Below, one piece after another: positions 18,786 through 28,143 of a DNA stretch of 64,000 nucleotides. The notes below the pieces were generated by a model. The model was not told the origin of the DNA. It did no database searches and worked only from the letters and a program-made list of their open reading frames with translations. Source of the DNA: Actinokineospora auranticolor (GTDB taxonomy: Bacteria; Actinomycetota; Actinomycetes; Mycobacteriales; Pseudonocardiaceae); the NCBI RefSeq assembly GCF_002934265.1, contig NZ_PTIX01000007.1, positions 1 through 64,000 of the forward strand. The letters run 5' to 3'. The position numbers were made by a program, and so were the translations under genes. How positions within the stretch are numbered: position 1 is the first letter of the stretch; the number at the start of each line of letters is the position of its first letter.

Positions 18786-20006
18786 ATGGCACTGGGCGTG
18801 CACTCGGAAGTCGGCAAGCTGCGTCGGGTGGTGGTCCACCGGCCTGGTCTGGAGCAGACCCGGCTCACCCCGTCCAACGCGGCGGACCTGCTCTTCGACG
18901 ACGTGCTGTGGGTGACCAGGGCCAAGGCGGAGCACGACGCGTTCTGCGAGGTGCTGCGCGAGCGCGGGGTGGACGTGCTGTACGCGGAGCTGCTCTTCGC
19001 CGAGGCGCTGGTCAAGCCCGAGGCCCGGGACTGGGTCGCCGACCACGTCCTGGGGGAGCGGCAGGTCGGCGTCGCCGCCGCCGGACCCGCGGCGGAGTGG
19101 GTGCGCGGCGCGGACCCGACGGTGGTGGCGGAGTTCCTGATCGGCGGTGTCACCAAGGCGGACGTGGCCAGGGACATCGGCCTGGAGTGGGAGTCGCTGG
19201 ACCGCTCCGGCCTGCTGCTGCCACCGCTGCCGAACTTCTTGTTCCAGCGCGATCCGTCCTGCTGGATCTACGACGGCTACACGGTGAACCCGATGACCAA
19301 ACCGGCCCGCGAGCCGGAGACGGCGATCATGGAGGCCATCTACCGGTTCCACCCGATCTTCGCCGCCGAACCGGCGGAGGTGTGGCTCGGCGGGACCGAC
19401 GAGCACTGGGGCCGCGCGCACGTCGAGGGCGGCGACGTGCAACCGATCGGCAACGGCGCGGTGATGATCGGCATGGGGGAGCGCACCACACCGCAAGCGG
19501 TGCAGTGGATCGCGCGCGAGCTGTTCCGCGCGGGCTCGGCGCGTGAGGTGCTGGCCGTGCACCTGCCGAAGTCGCGGACGTACATGCACCTCGACACGGT
19601 GATCACGATGTGCGACCGGGACGTGGTGACGCTGTTCCCGCACGTCGTCGGCGGCGCGCGGACGTGGTCCATCCGGCCGGGCGACTCCGCCGAGGACCTG
19701 GTGGTGGAGCGCCGGGACGCGCCGCTGCCGGAGTTGATGGCGAAGGCCTTGGGCGTGGCCAGGATGCGGGTTGTGGAGACCGGCGGGGACGCGTTCGCGG
19801 CGGAGCGCGAGCAGTGGGACGACGGCAACAACGTCGTGGCGCTGGAACCCGGGGTCGTCATCGCCTACGAGCGCAACGTCGCCACGAACACGGCGCTGCG
19901 CAAGGCCGGGGTCGAGGTGATCACCATCGAGGGCTTCGAACTGGGGCGCGGCCGCGGCGGCTCGCACTGCATGACCTGTCCGATCGAGCGCGAGCCCGCG
20001 TTCTGA
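18786..20006 (+). CDS. arcA: arginine deiminase
   Basis: The 406-residue enzyme hydrolyses arginine to citrulline and ammonia. The start [16 protein letters not shown] is typical. Guanidino-group ligands and catalytic residues are visible: NFLFQRDPS with Asp156, TYMHLDTV with His268, and the nucleophile Cys395 in [12 protein letters not shown] 18786 follows a GGAGGAGACGGG ribosome site. It is followed by arcB after 13 bases and both are divergent from the antiporter-arcC-ATPase arm. Confidence 0.97.
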   Translation: MALGVHSEVGKLRRVVVHRPGLEQTRLTPSNAADLLFDDVLWVTRAKAEHDAFCEVLRERGVDVLYAELLFAEALVKPEARDWVADHVLGERQVGVAAAGPAAEWVRGADPTVVAEFLIGGVTKADVARDIGLEWESLDRSGLLLPPLPNFLFQRDPSCWIYDGYTVNPMTKPAREPETAIMEAIYRFHPIFAAEPAEVWLGGTDEHWGRAHVEGGDVQPIGNGAVMIGMGERTTPQAVQWIARELFRAGSAREVLAVHLPKSRTYMHLDTVITMCDRDVVTLFPHVVGGARTWSIRPGDSAEDLVVERRDAPLPELMAKALGVARMRVVETGGDAFAAEREQWDDGNNVVALEPGVVIAYERNVATNTALRKAGVEVITIEGFELGRGRGGSHCMTCPIEREPAF

Positions 20007-20019
20007 GCCTGGAGGAAGC

Positions 20020-21021
20020 ATGGCGTACAACCTGCGCAACCGCTCGTTCGTCAAGGAGATCGACTTCACCCCGGCCGAGCTACGGCACCTCCTGCGCCTG
20101 GCGGAGGCGCTCAAGTCGGCCAGGTACGCGGGCACCGAGCGACCGCGGCTGGTGGGCCGGGAGATCGCGCTGATCTTCGAGAAGACCTCGACGCGGACCC
20201 GGTCGGCGTTCGAGGTGGCGGCCTACGACCAGGGCGCGCACGTGACGTACCTGGACCCGTCAGGATCGCAGCTGGGCCACAAGGAATCCACCGCGGACAC
20301 GGCGTCGGTGCTGGGCCGGATGTACGACGCGATCGAGTACCGGGGCACCCGCCAGTCCGATGTGGAGGAGCTGTCGGCGCACGCGGGAGTACCCGTCTAC
20401 AACGGACTTACCGACGAGTGGCACCCCACCCAGATGCTCGCCGACTTCCTGACCATGCACGAGGCGTCGGGCAAGCCGTACCACGGGTTGTCGTACGCGT
20501 TCCTGGGGGACTGCCGGTTCAACATGGGCCGCTCGCTGCTGGTGATGGGCGCGCTGATGGGCGCCGACGTGCGACTGGCGGGTCCTGGCGAGCTGCACCC
20601 GCCCCAGGACGTGGTCGAGCTGGCGGCGGAGATCGCGGGGCGCACGGGCGCGCGGCTGACGATCACGGACGACCCGGTGGCGGCGGTCCGGGGGGTGGAT
20701 TTCGTGCACACGGACGTGTGGGTATCGATGGGGGAGAGCAAGGAGGTGTGGGACGCGCGGGTGCGGCTGCTGAAGCCGTACCAGGTGAACGGGGGGTTGT
20801 TGCAGGGCACGGGCAACCCGGCGGTGCGGTTCATGCACTGCCTGCCCGCGTACCACGACGCCGGCACGGAGGTGGGGCGGGAGATCATGGAGCACACGGG
20901 GATGCGGACGGGGCTGGAGGTGACGGGGGAGGTCTTCGACTCGTCGGCCAGCATCGTCTTCGACCAGGCGGAGAACCGCCTGCACACCATCAAGGCGGTC
21001 CTGGTCGCCACGTTGGGGTAG
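20020..21021 (+). CDS. arcB: ornithine carbamoyltransferase, catabolic type by context
   Basis: The 333-residue enzyme interconverts citrulline plus phosphate with ornithine plus carbamoyl phosphate. The carbamoyl-phosphate loop STRTR is at residues 57-61, [11 protein letters not shown] in the middle, and the HCLPA active-site motif at 273-277. Length matches the family. Placement right after arcA, with carbamate kinase nearby, indicates the breakdown direction; biosynthetic and catabolic forms cannot be told apart by sequence here. GGAGGAAGC precedes the ATG. Confidence 0.95.
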   Translation: MAYNLRNRSFVKEIDFTPAELRHLLRLAEALKSARYAGTERPRLVGREIALIFEKTSTRTRSAFEVAAYDQGAHVTYLDPSGSQLGHKESTADTASVLGRMYDAIEYRGTRQSDVEELSAHAGVPVYNGLTDEWHPTQMLADFLTMHEASGKPYHGLSYAFLGDCRFNMGRSLLVMGALMGADVRLAGPGELHPPQDVVELAAEIAGRTGARLTITDDPVAAVRGVDFVHTDVWVSMGESKEVWDARVRLLKPYQVNGGLLQGTGNPAVRFMHCLPAYHDAGTEVGREIMEHTGMRTGLEVTGEVFDSSASIVFDQAENRLHTIKAVLVATLG

Positions 21022-21053
21022 TCCCCCGGGGCGGCGGCGTCCACAATGACACT

Positions 21054-21512
21054 GTGGACGCCGCCGAGATCACCCGAGCCTTCGAGGCGGCGTTCGACGG
21101 GGCGCTGGTCTTCCACGCCTTCGCCGACTACCTGCGGGACTACGACCTCTACGTCTTCACCATGGGGCGCGAGTACTTCCGCTACCGCTTCGTCCACTGC
21201 GTGAGCGCCGAGGTGCGAACCCAACTCACCGGGGAGCTCTGGAGCAGGTCCCTGGACGACGCCTTCACCACCGAGGACCTCGACAACGCCCCGGACGACG
21301 GGTTCGTCTGGGGCGTGCGGTGGCAGGAGATGCACCCCGGGCTCAAGCTGGTGGCGAACTCGGCGCGGGCGGAGTACTGGAGGGTCCGCATCGGCATCCC
21401 GTTCCACGAAGCCGTGGTCGAGAGCAACACACAGGTGATCACGCTCGTCTTCGCCGACCTCGTGGTCGACCCCGTTGCCGGAGGGCACACCCCGTTCACC
21501 ATCCGGGACTGA
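21054..21512 (+). CDS. YxiG-like hypothetical protein
   Basis: The 152-residue soluble protein begins ITRAFEAAFDGALVFHAFADYLRDYDLYVF, split here only by description, and has VHCVSAEVRT and NTQVITLVFADLVVDP further on. The pattern resembles YxiG-like domain proteins of actinobacteria; no activity is known to me. GTG 21054 has no ribosome site; a -10-like CACAAT at 21042-21047 sits six bases upstream, which fits a leaderless transcript. A strong hairpin at 21518-21562 follows. Confidence 0.65.
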   Translation: MDAAEITRAFEAAFDGALVFHAFADYLRDYDLYVFTMGREYFRYRFVHCVSAEVRTQLTGELWSRSLDDAFTTEDLDNAPDDGFVWGVRWQEMHPGLKLVANSARAEYWRVRIGIPFHEAVVESNTQVITLVFADLVVDPVAGGHTPFTIRD

Positions 21513-21517
21513 CCCGG

Positions 21518-21562
21518 ACCGCGCGCACGCCCCGGGCGCCGTGTCCCGGGCGTGCGCGCGGT
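21518..21562. terminator. bidirectional hairpin between convergent genes
   Basis: ACCGCGCGCACGCC plus CGGG at 21518-21536 pairs with CCCGGGCGTGCGCGCGGT at 21545-21562 with one bulged C and an eight-base loop. It sits between the converging YxiG-like gene and the GH13 gene and can serve both strands. Confidence 0.75.
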
Positions 21563-21568
21563 TGCGGG

Positions 21569-23020
21569 CTAGGTGCGCGGCGTGACCGCCAGGATGTGGG
21601 ACTGCCAGGGGAACAGGTCCACCGCGAGCCCCGGGTTGCTCAACCCCGCCCCGAGCGCCGCGTGGGAGGTCCCTTCCAGCAGGTCCGACAGCTGCCACGT
21701 GGTGCTCGGCAACCCCGGCCAGTCCAGCGGGATGTCGGCCTGGACCCGGGACGCCGACAGGTTGACGATCACCAGGTGCGTCGCCTCCTCCGCCGTCCAC
21801 GACCAGGCCAGCACCTGCCGGTCGCCCGGGTCCAGCAACCGCCAGGTCCCCTGACGCACGCGGTGGTCCGCGACGGCCGCCAGCAGCCTCCGGTACCAGT
21901 GCGCCAGGTCGTGGTCCGGCGGCTCCGGCGCTCGCCGGTTCACGAACACCGGCGGCCGCACCCGCCGACCCTCGAACTGGCCCTCGTACCACAGCGTCGC
22001 GCCCGGCAGGGTCGCCACGACGACCGCCGCCGCCTTCTCCGCGTCCCGCCCGAGCCTGCTCGCCACCCGGGGTTCGTCGTGGTTCTCCAGGAAGCGGACC
22101 AGTTTCGACTGGTAGCTGAAGTCGGCGAGCAGGTGGTCGGCGACCGCGCCCGCGTCCACCCCCAGCAGCCGGTCGTACAGGCGCTTGTCGTAGCAGAACG
22201 CGAAACCCTGCTGCTGCAGCGCCCATTCCTGGTCCCAGTACGCCTCCGCGATCAGCACCGTCTCCGGGTGCGCGGCCCGCACCTCGGCGATCACCGACGG
22301 CCAGAACTCCGCACTCGGCGCCTCCCCACCCCACGTGCGCGCGAATGTCTCGTTGGTGACCAACATGGCCATATCGCACCGAATCCCGTCGCACTGCGAA
22401 GCGATGTCGACGAGCGTCGAGGCCGCCAAGCCACGCAGCACGGGGGAGAACGCGTCGACCTGGACTACGTCCGGCCACGCCGGGAAGTACGGATCCCGAC
22501 CCCGAGCGACCACCCGGCCATCAAGGTCGAGCCAGGACGCCGGGTCCGCGATCAGGTTCTCCACCGTCCCCCCGACCAGCGCCGACGGCTCCTCGGCCAC
22601 CCACGGGTGGTCCGGCGCCACGTGGTTGGGCACGTAGTCGAGGATCAACCGCACACCCCGCACGGCCAGCGCCGCCCGCGCCAACGCCAAACCCTCGGGT
22701 CCTCCGAACCGCGCGTCCACCACGTACCGGCGCACGCAATACGGCGAACCGATCACGTCCGCCGCGCCCAGGTCCGGTAACGCTTCCTTCAACCCCGCCC
22801 ACAAACCCGGGTCCTGCGCCGCCAGCGCCAACCCCAGCGGACTCCGCTCCCACACCCCCATCAGCCACACCGCGTCCACCCCGGTCGGGGTGATCGCGTC
22901 CCACTCGGCGTCCGTCACGTCGCCCAGCGCGACTGGCCTGCCCGCCGCGCGGGACAGGTCGGTGAGCCAGACCGCGGTGTTCACCTCGTGGATGACCGGG
23001 TGCTCTGGCCAACTCGCCAT
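21569..23020 (-). CDS. GH13 alpha-amylase-family hydrolase
   Basis: The 483-residue protein has a TIM-barrel GH13 layout: VRLILDYVPNHV (region I), GIRCDMAM with nucleophile Asp216 (region II), VLIAEAYWD with acid/base Glu259 (region III) and FLENHDEPR with Asp315 (region IV), then a C-terminal beta domain. All three catalytic acids are present. No signal peptide, so it acts inside the cell, probably on a trehalose-, glucan- or glucosylglycerate-type compound. The start touches the stop of the upstream GH63-like gene by one base (TGATG). Confidence 0.85.
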   Translation of the reverse strand: MASWPEHPVIHEVNTAVWLTDLSRAAGRPVALGDVTDAEWDAITPTGVDAVWLMGVWERSPLGLALAAQDPGLWAGLKEALPDLGAADVIGSPYCVRRYVVDARFGGPEGLALARAALAVRGVRLILDYVPNHVAPDHPWVAEEPSALVGGTVENLIADPASWLDLDGRVVARGRDPYFPAWPDVVQVDAFSPVLRGLAASTLVDIASQCDGIRCDMAMLVTNETFARTWGGEAPSAEFWPSVIAEVRAAHPETVLIAEAYWDQEWALQQQGFAFCYDKRLYDRLLGVDAGAVADHLLADFSYQSKLVRFLENHDEPRVASRLGRDAEKAAAVVVATLPGATLWYEGQFEGRRVRPPVFVNRRAPEPPDHDLAHWYRRLLAAVADHRVRQGTWRLLDPGDRQVLAWSWTAEEATHLVIVNLSASRVQADIPLDWPGLPSTTWQLSDLLEGTSHAALGAGLSNPGLAVDLFPWQSHILAVTPRT

Positions 23021-25659
23021 CAGAAGCCCTTTCCACGTAGCAGCAGGGACAACAGGGCGACGGTGCCGGTCCAGCCGGTCTGGTGCGCGGCGCCGATGCC
23101 CGCGCCGTTGTCGCCGTGGAAGTACTCGTAGAACAGCACGAGGTCGCGCCAGTGCGGGTCGTCGCGGTAGCGGTCCAGACCACCGTGCACCGGGCGCCTG
23201 CCGTCGGGGCCGGGCAGGAAGGTGCCGATCAGCCGGTCGCCGATCTCCCCCGCGACCTCGACGAGCGTCAGGTGCCTGCCGGACCCCGTCGGGCACTCGA
23301 CGGTGAACCCGTCGCCGAAGTACGCGTGCAGGTGCAGCAGCGCCCGGATGACCATGACGTTGATCGGGAACCACACCGGTCCGCGCCAGTTCGAGTTGCC
23401 GCCGAACATGGCGATGGACGACTCGGCGGGCTGGTATTCGACCCGGTTCTCCCGACCGTCCACGGTGAACACGTACGGGTGCTCGGCGTGCAGCCGCGAC
23501 AGCGACCGGATCCCGTGCGGCCCCAGGAACTCGCCCTCCGACAGCATCCGGGACAGGATCCGCCGCAGCCGGTGCTCGTCGAACAGGGCGAACAGCGCGG
23601 GCCCGGTCGCGTCCGCCTGCTTCCCGTGCCCCCACAACGCCAACCGCACGGCCGGGTGCCGTTCGAGGAACGCCGCGATACCGGACACCAGCTCGGGGAA
23701 CCGGTCCCGAACCGACCCGTCGATCACGGTCGCCGCCGCCAGCGGGATCAACCCGACCGCCGAGTGCACCCGTAGCGGCACCGCGCTCCCGTCCGGTTGG
23801 CGCAGGACGTCGAAGAAGAAGCCGTCCCGCTCGTCCCAGAGGCAGACCCCGTCCGCGCCGACGTGGTTGGTCGCGGCGGCGATCCACGCGAAGTTCTCGA
23901 ACAGCGACTGGGCGTGTTCGAGGTAGACGGCGTTGTCGACGGCCAGCTCGACCGCTATCTGGGCCATGTTCTGGCAGAACAGCGCCATCCACGCCGTGCC
24001 GTCCGCCTGGTCGAGCCGCCCGCCCGTGGGCAGCGGCGCGCTGCGGTCGAAGACACCGATGTTGTCCAGGCCGAGGAACCCGCCCTGGAAGACGTTGCGG
24101 CCGTCGGCGTCCTTGCGGTTGAACCACCAGTCGACGTTGCGGGTCAGGCGCAGGAAGGCGTTCTCCAGGAACTCGCGGTCGCCCACGCCGGTCGCGGCTT
24201 TGTCCAGCTCGTACACGAACCACGTCGCCCACGCGTGCACCGGCGGGTTGACGTCACCGAAGTCCCACTCGTAGGCGGGGAGCTGGCCGTTCGGGTGCAG
24301 GTACCGGTGGTCCAGCAACAACTCCAGCTGCGCCTTGGCGAACGGCATGTCCACCACCGCCAGCGCGACCGCGTGGAAGGCCAGGTCCCAGGCGGCGAAC
24401 CACGGGTACTCCCAGGTGTCCGGCATCGCGATGAGGTCGTTGGCCACCAGGTGGCGCCAGCCGTGGTTGCGCAGACCGGGGTCCGCGTCGAGCGGGTCCG
24501 CGCCGCGCTCGGCCAGCCACCGCTCGACGTCGAGCGCGTAGTACTGCTTCGACCACAGCATGCCCGCCAACGCCTGCCGCGCGACCCGGCGCTCCTCGTC
24601 CCCGAGATCGCCCGCCAGCGTGGCGGCGTAGAAGTCGTCCGCCTCGGCCTTCCGGCGCTCGAACACCGCGTCGAAGTCGTCGAACGGGTGCCGGGACGGG
24701 ACGTGCTCGCGGTCGGTCAACCGCATCCGGATCGTCGCGCTCCGGCCCGCGGGCACGACGAGAGCGTGGTGCACGGCCGCTTTCGTGCCGACGCCGCTGG
24801 GGTCGACCGCCGTCAGCTCGCCGTCGACGACCGCCCGCCCGATGCCGTCCTTGACGTACGGGGTTTCGTTGGGGGAACCGAAAACCCGCTCGTTGTTCGT
24901 CTCGTTGCCGGTCACCAGCACGGGCGCGGGCCGGTCCGCGTAGAGCCACCGCACCCCCAGCTCCCGGTGCTCCGCCCGCACGACCGCCGCGCCCCGCACG
25001 TCCGAGGTGGCGCGCAGCGACGGCTTCTCGTCCTCGCCCGCCCACGACCAGGTGTGCCGGAACCACAGTGTCGGCAACACGTGCAGCACGGCGTCCTCAG
25101 GCCCCCGGTTGTGCGCTGTGACCCGCATGAGGACATCGTCCGGAGTGGACTTCGCGTACTCCACCTCGACGTCGAAGTACCGGTCGTCCGCGAAGGCGCC
25201 GGTATCGATCAGCTCGTACTCCGGCGCGGCCCGGTCCCGCGCCGCGTTGGTGTCCACCAGGTCCGCGTAGGGGAATTCCCCTTGCGGGTACTTGTAGAGC
25301 ATCTTCGCGTAGGAGGAGGTCGGGGTGGCGTCGAGGTAGAAGTAGCACTCCTTGACGTCTTCGCCGTGGTTGCCCTCCGCGTTGGTCAACCCGAACAGCC
25401 GCTCCTTGAGGATCGGGTCCTTCCCGTTCCACAGCGCCAAAGCCAGGCACAGCAGTTGGCGGTCGTCGCTGAACCCCGCCAGCCCGTCCTCGCCCCACCG
25501 GTAGGCCCGCGACCGGGCCTGGTCGTGGGGGAACGACTCCCACGCGTCCCCGCCGCCGTAGTCCTCGCGCACGGTGCCCCACTGCCGTTCGCTGAGGTAC
25601 GGACCCCACCGCCGCCAGTCGTCGGCCTCCGCCTGTCGCCCGCGTTCCGCATCGACCAC
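23020..25659 (-). CDS. GH63-like (MGH1-type) glycoside hydrolase
   Basis: This is an approximately 879-residue intracellular hydrolase. The first 400 residues are a beta-sandwich domain with [17 protein letters not shown] and [15 protein letters not shown]; the rest is an (alpha/alpha)6 barrel with [18 protein letters not shown] (likely general acid in the WD pair), [19 protein letters not shown] and [16 protein letters not shown], the usual GH63/YgjK and mannosylglycerate-hydrolase-like motifs. It is translated together with the GH13 gene, suggesting a shared alpha-glucoside or compatible-solute substrate. GTG 25659, behind GGAGGGCG, is preferred; the frame opens at 25689. Confidence 0.8.
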   Translation of the reverse strand: MVDAERGRQAEADDWRRWGPYLSERQWGTVREDYGGGDAWESFPHDQARSRAYRWGEDGLAGFSDDRQLLCLALALWNGKDPILKERLFGLTNAEGNHGEDVKECYFYLDATPTSSYAKMLYKYPQGEFPYADLVDTNAARDRAAPEYELIDTGAFADDRYFDVEVEYAKSTPDDVLMRVTAHNRGPEDAVLHVLPTLWFRHTWSWAGEDEKPSLRATSDVRGAAVVRAEHRELGVRWLYADRPAPVLVTGNETNNERVFGSPNETPYVKDGIGRAVVDGELTAVDPSGVGTKAAVHHALVVPAGRSATIRMRLTDREHVPSRHPFDDFDAVFERRKAEADDFYAATLAGDLGDEERRVARQALAGMLWSKQYYALDVERWLAERGADPLDADPGLRNHGWRHLVANDLIAMPDTWEYPWFAAWDLAFHAVALAVVDMPFAKAQLELLLDHRYLHPNGQLPAYEWDFGDVNPPVHAWATWFVYELDKAATGVGDREFLENAFLRLTRNVDWWFNRKDADGRNVFQGGFLGLDNIGVFDRSAPLPTGGRLDQADGTAWMALFCQNMAQIAVELAVDNAVYLEHAQSLFENFAWIAAATNHVGADGVCLWDERDGFFFDVLRQPDGSAVPLRVHSAVGLIPLAAATVIDGSVRDRFPELVSGIAAFLERHPAVRLALWGHGKQADATGPALFALFDEHRLRRILSRMLSEGEFLGPHGIRSLSRLHAEHPYVFTVDGRENRVEYQPAESSIAMFGGNSNWRGPVWFPINVMVIRALLHLHAYFGDGFTVECPTGSGRHLTLVEVAGEIGDRLIGTFLPGPDGRRPVHGGLDRYRDDPHWRDLVLFYEYFHGDNGAGIGAAHQTGWTGTVALLSLLLRGKGF

Positions 25660-25736
25660 GCTCTCGCCGCCCTCCACTCGTCGTCGCACCAGCCTCGACG
25701 GCGGACGGAGGTCGGCGGATCACCCCGCGCGGGCGG

Positions 25737-26336
25737 TCAGACGAGCGTGGGCGGCGGGTGCGGCAGCGGGTGCGCGCCCTCGGGCCGCAGCCCGTCGAAG
25801 ATCAGCGCCAGGTAGCGCTGCCACAGGTCGGGCGGGGCGTCGCTGAGGTAGCCGGTGACGTAGTTCGGCGCGCACATCAGCAGCGCCACGTCGGCCCCGG
25901 TGACGTCGTCGCGGATGGCGCCGTGCGCGCGGGCCCGGTCGACGAGGTCGTGGATCACCCGGAACATGCGCTCCCGCAACGCTTCCACGTCCGCGGGCAG
26001 GGTGGTGGCGGTCTGCAGGTACGACAGGTCGAGCTGCTGGCGCTGGTGCGCGGCGGCGGTCAGGAACGCCAGCAGCGCGGCCCCCGCGTCGGCGGCGCGC
26101 AGCAGCTCCTCGCCGACCCCGGTGAGGGCGGCGATGCGGTCGCGCACGATCGCCGCGATCAGGTCCTCCTTGGTCGGGAAGTGCCGGAAGACCGTCCCCT
26201 TCCCGACCCCGGCCCGGCGCGCGATGTCGGCCACCGACGCGTCCAGCCCGCGCTCGGCGAACTCGGTGGCGGCGGCGGTCAGCAGCAGCTCCCGGTTGCG
26301 CGCGGCGTCGGCGCGCAGCGGGCGGGTCCCGGTCAC
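25737..26336 (-). CDS. TetR-family transcriptional repressor
   Basis: The 199-residue protein has an N-terminal TetR helix-turn-helix at about residues 12-58 (RELLLTAAATEFAERGLDAS, IARRAGVGKGTVFRHFPTKED) and a variable C-terminal ligand domain. It should bind the two GACCGnGCGGTC palindromes in the gap to the divergent oxidoreductase and repress both. A TAGTCT box on its strand lies six bases before the GTG, so the mRNA is probably leaderless. Confidence 0.9.
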   Translation of the reverse strand: MTGTRPLRADAARNRELLLTAAATEFAERGLDASVADIARRAGVGKGTVFRHFPTKEDLIAAIVRDRIAALTGVGEELLRAADAGAALLAFLTAAAHQRQQLDLSYLQTATTLPADVEALRERMFRVIHDLVDRARAHGAIRDDVTGADVALLMCAPNYVTGYLSDAPPDLWQRYLALIFDGLRPEGAHPLPHPPPTLV

Positions 26337-26353
26337 CGGACCAGACTAGCAAG

Positions 26354-26383
26354 TTGACCGCGCGGTCCGGTTGTCGCTAACCT
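26354..26383 (+). promoter_or_regulatory. promoter of the quinone-oxidoreductase-like gene
   Basis: TTGACC at 26354-26359 and TAACCT at 26378-26383 are separated by 18 bases, a good sigma-70-type pair. Transcription would start near 26390. Confidence 0.6.
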
Positions 26384-26407
26384 CAGGCTTAAGATGACCG
26401 AGCGGTC
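26356..26407. promoter_or_regulatory. paired TetR operators
   Basis: GACCGCGCGGTC, a perfect palindrome, at 26356-26367 and GACCGAGCGGTC, one mismatch, at 26396-26407. The centres are 40 bases apart, nearly four DNA turns. The first overlaps the -35 of the oxidoreductase promoter, the second lies just after its expected start site. Confidence 0.8.
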
Positions 26408-26423
26408 CGTTTAAGGGGTGGAG

Positions 26424-27365
26424 ATGCAGGCTGTGGTGGTGGGCGCGTACGGCCCACCGGAGGACTACGCGGTGGGCGAGGTGCCGGTCCCGCTGCCCGG
26501 ACCGGGGCAGATCCAGGTCCGAGTGGCCGCGGCGTCGCTGAACCCGGGGGACCTGCGGGTGTCCTCCGGCGAGTTCGACGTGGACCTGGAGTTCCCGTTC
26601 GTGCCCGGCAACGACTTCGCGGGCACGGTGACCGAGGTCGGCGCGGGTGTGCGCGAGTACCGGCTGGGGGAGGAGGTGTTCGGCCTGGCCATTCCCCGCG
26701 CGCTGCGGTCGCTCACCGGCGCCCGACCGTCGCTGAGCACCGGGGCGCTGGCGGAGTACGTGGTGGTCGAGGCCGACACGGCCCTGATCGCGCACCGACC
26801 GGCCGCGTTGGCCCCGGACCAGGCGGCGGCCGTCGCGACCGTGGGCTTCACGGCGCTGGGCATCATGAAGACCGCGGCGATCCAGCCGGGCGAGACAGTC
26901 CTGCTCATCGGCGGCGCGGGTGGGGTCGGTACCGCCGTCCTGCCCCTGCTGGCCGCCGCCGGAGCCCATGTGACCGCGACGGCCCGCCCCGAGGACGTGG
27001 CGCTGCTGCGCGGTCTCGGCGCCGCCGAAACCGTCCCGTACGGGGAATACCCGGTCGACGTGGACGCCATCGTCAACCTGGCCCTACCCGCCGCCGAACT
27101 GTCCTGGACCCCCGACGCGCTCCGCGCAGGCGGCCGGTTGGTGACCATCACGTTCCCGCCGCCGGAGTTCGACCCGCCCATCGACTCCCGGCCGGTCCTG
27201 GACATGGAGGCACGCCTCGCCACCATGCGCGACGTCGGCGCGGCGGCGGTCCGCGGCGACCTGTCGGCGCTGATCACCCGCCGCTACCCGCTGGCGGAGG
27301 CCGACCGGGCCTGCGTCGACTTCGTCCGGGGGCACACGGTGGGCAAGTACGTCGTCCTGGTCTGA
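26424..27365 (+). CDS. MDR-family NAD(P)-dependent quinone oxidoreductase-like protein
   Basis: The 313-residue protein has the zinc-free alcohol dehydrogenase/quinone reductase layout: N-terminal GroES-like domain (AASLNPGDLRVSSG, FVPGNDFAGTVTEVGAG) and a Rossmann domain with VLLIGGAGGVGTAVLPLLAA. Zinc ligands of true alcohol dehydrogenases are absent. It probably reduces an electrophilic quinone or enone with NADPH. ATG 26424, five bases after AAGGGG, is preferred to GTG 26418. Divergent from TetR, it is the likely target of that repressor and may act on its ligand. Confidence 0.85.
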   Translation: MQAVVVGAYGPPEDYAVGEVPVPLPGPGQIQVRVAAASLNPGDLRVSSGEFDVDLEFPFVPGNDFAGTVTEVGAGVREYRLGEEVFGLAIPRALRSLTGARPSLSTGALAEYVVVEADTALIAHRPAALAPDQAAAVATVGFTALGIMKTAAIQPGETVLLIGGAGGVGTAVLPLLAAAGAHVTATARPEDVALLRGLGAAETVPYGEYPVDVDAIVNLALPAAELSWTPDALRAGGRLVTITFPPPEFDPPIDSRPVLDMEARLATMRDVGAAAVRGDLSALITRRYPLAEADRACVDFVRGHTVGKYVVLV

Positions 27366-27483
27366 CGGTCCCGGGGGTCGGGCTGACGGCTGTGAGCACG
27401 CTCACCGGACCGGGGGAATAGTCAAGCTCTCAACTAGGTTGGATCCCGAGGAAGCACCACCCACCCAGCCAGGAGCGTCACCC

Positions 27484-28095
27484 ATGACCGCAGTTCAGGA
27501 ACCCCAGCTCTCCGTCCTCGGGTCGGAGGGGCAGGACCTGCTGTTCCGCGCGGCCCGCACCGCCAACACCTTCTCCGACGCCCCGGTGTCCGACGAGCAG
27601 GTGCGCGCCATCTACGAGCTGGTCAAGTGGGGCCCGACCGGGATGAACTCGCAGCCGCTGCGGGTTGTGCTCGTGCGCACCCCCGAGGCGCGGGAGCGCC
27701 TGGTCTCGCACCTCGGCGAGGGCAACAAGGCCAAGACCAGGACCGCGCCGCTGACCGCGATCCTGGCCGCCGACACCGAGTTCCACGAGCACCTGCCGAC
27801 GGTCTTCCCGAACTTCCCCGGCGCCAAGGACTACTACGCCGCCGACCCCGGTCGCGAGGGCGCGGCCCGCCTCAACGCCACGTTGCAGGCCGGGTACTTC
27901 ATCCTCGGGGTCCGCGCGATCGGCTTGGCCGCCGGTCCGATGAGCGGGTTCGACGCCGCGGGCATCGACGCGGAGTTCTTCGGTGACGGCAGGCTGCGCA
28001 CGCTGATCGTGGTCAACATCGGCAACCCCGGTGCGGACGCCTGGTTCGGCCGCAACCCGCGCCTGGACTACGACCAGGTCATCACCACTGTCTAA
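27484..28095 (+). CDS. nitroreductase family, RutE/malonic-semialdehyde-reductase-like
   Basis: The 203-residue FMN oxidoreductase has the RutE-type signature: NTFSDAPVSDEQVRAIYELV, KWGPTGMNSQPLRVVLV, an YFILGVRAIGLAAGPMSGFD central helix pair, and IVVNIGNPG near the end. Family members reduce malonic semialdehyde or related aldehydes with NADPH; whether that is the substrate here is not shown, since no pyrimidine-degradation genes are nearby. ATG 27484 follows CCAGGAGCG. A TAGGTT box at 27435-27440 is a possible -10. Confidence 0.85.
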   Translation: MTAVQEPQLSVLGSEGQDLLFRAARTANTFSDAPVSDEQVRAIYELVKWGPTGMNSQPLRVVLVRTPEARERLVSHLGEGNKAKTRTAPLTAILAADTEFHEHLPTVFPNFPGAKDYYAADPGREGAARLNATLQAGYFILGVRAIGLAAGPMSGFDAAGIDAEFFGDGRLRTLIVVNIGNPGADAWFGRNPRLDYDQVITTV

Positions 28096-28102
28096 ACGCG
28101 AC

Positions 28103-28135
28103 AAGGGGCCCTGTCGGAAACCGGCAGGGCCCCTT
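28103..28135. terminator. bidirectional hairpin terminator
   Basis: AAGGGGCCCTGTCGG at 28103-28117 pairs with CCGGCAGGGCCCCTT at 28121-28135 around an AAA loop, with one T-G wobble. It lies between the converging nitroreductase and LVIVD-repeat genes, with A and T ends on both sides. Confidence 0.9.
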
Positions 28136-28143
28136 GCTGTGCC

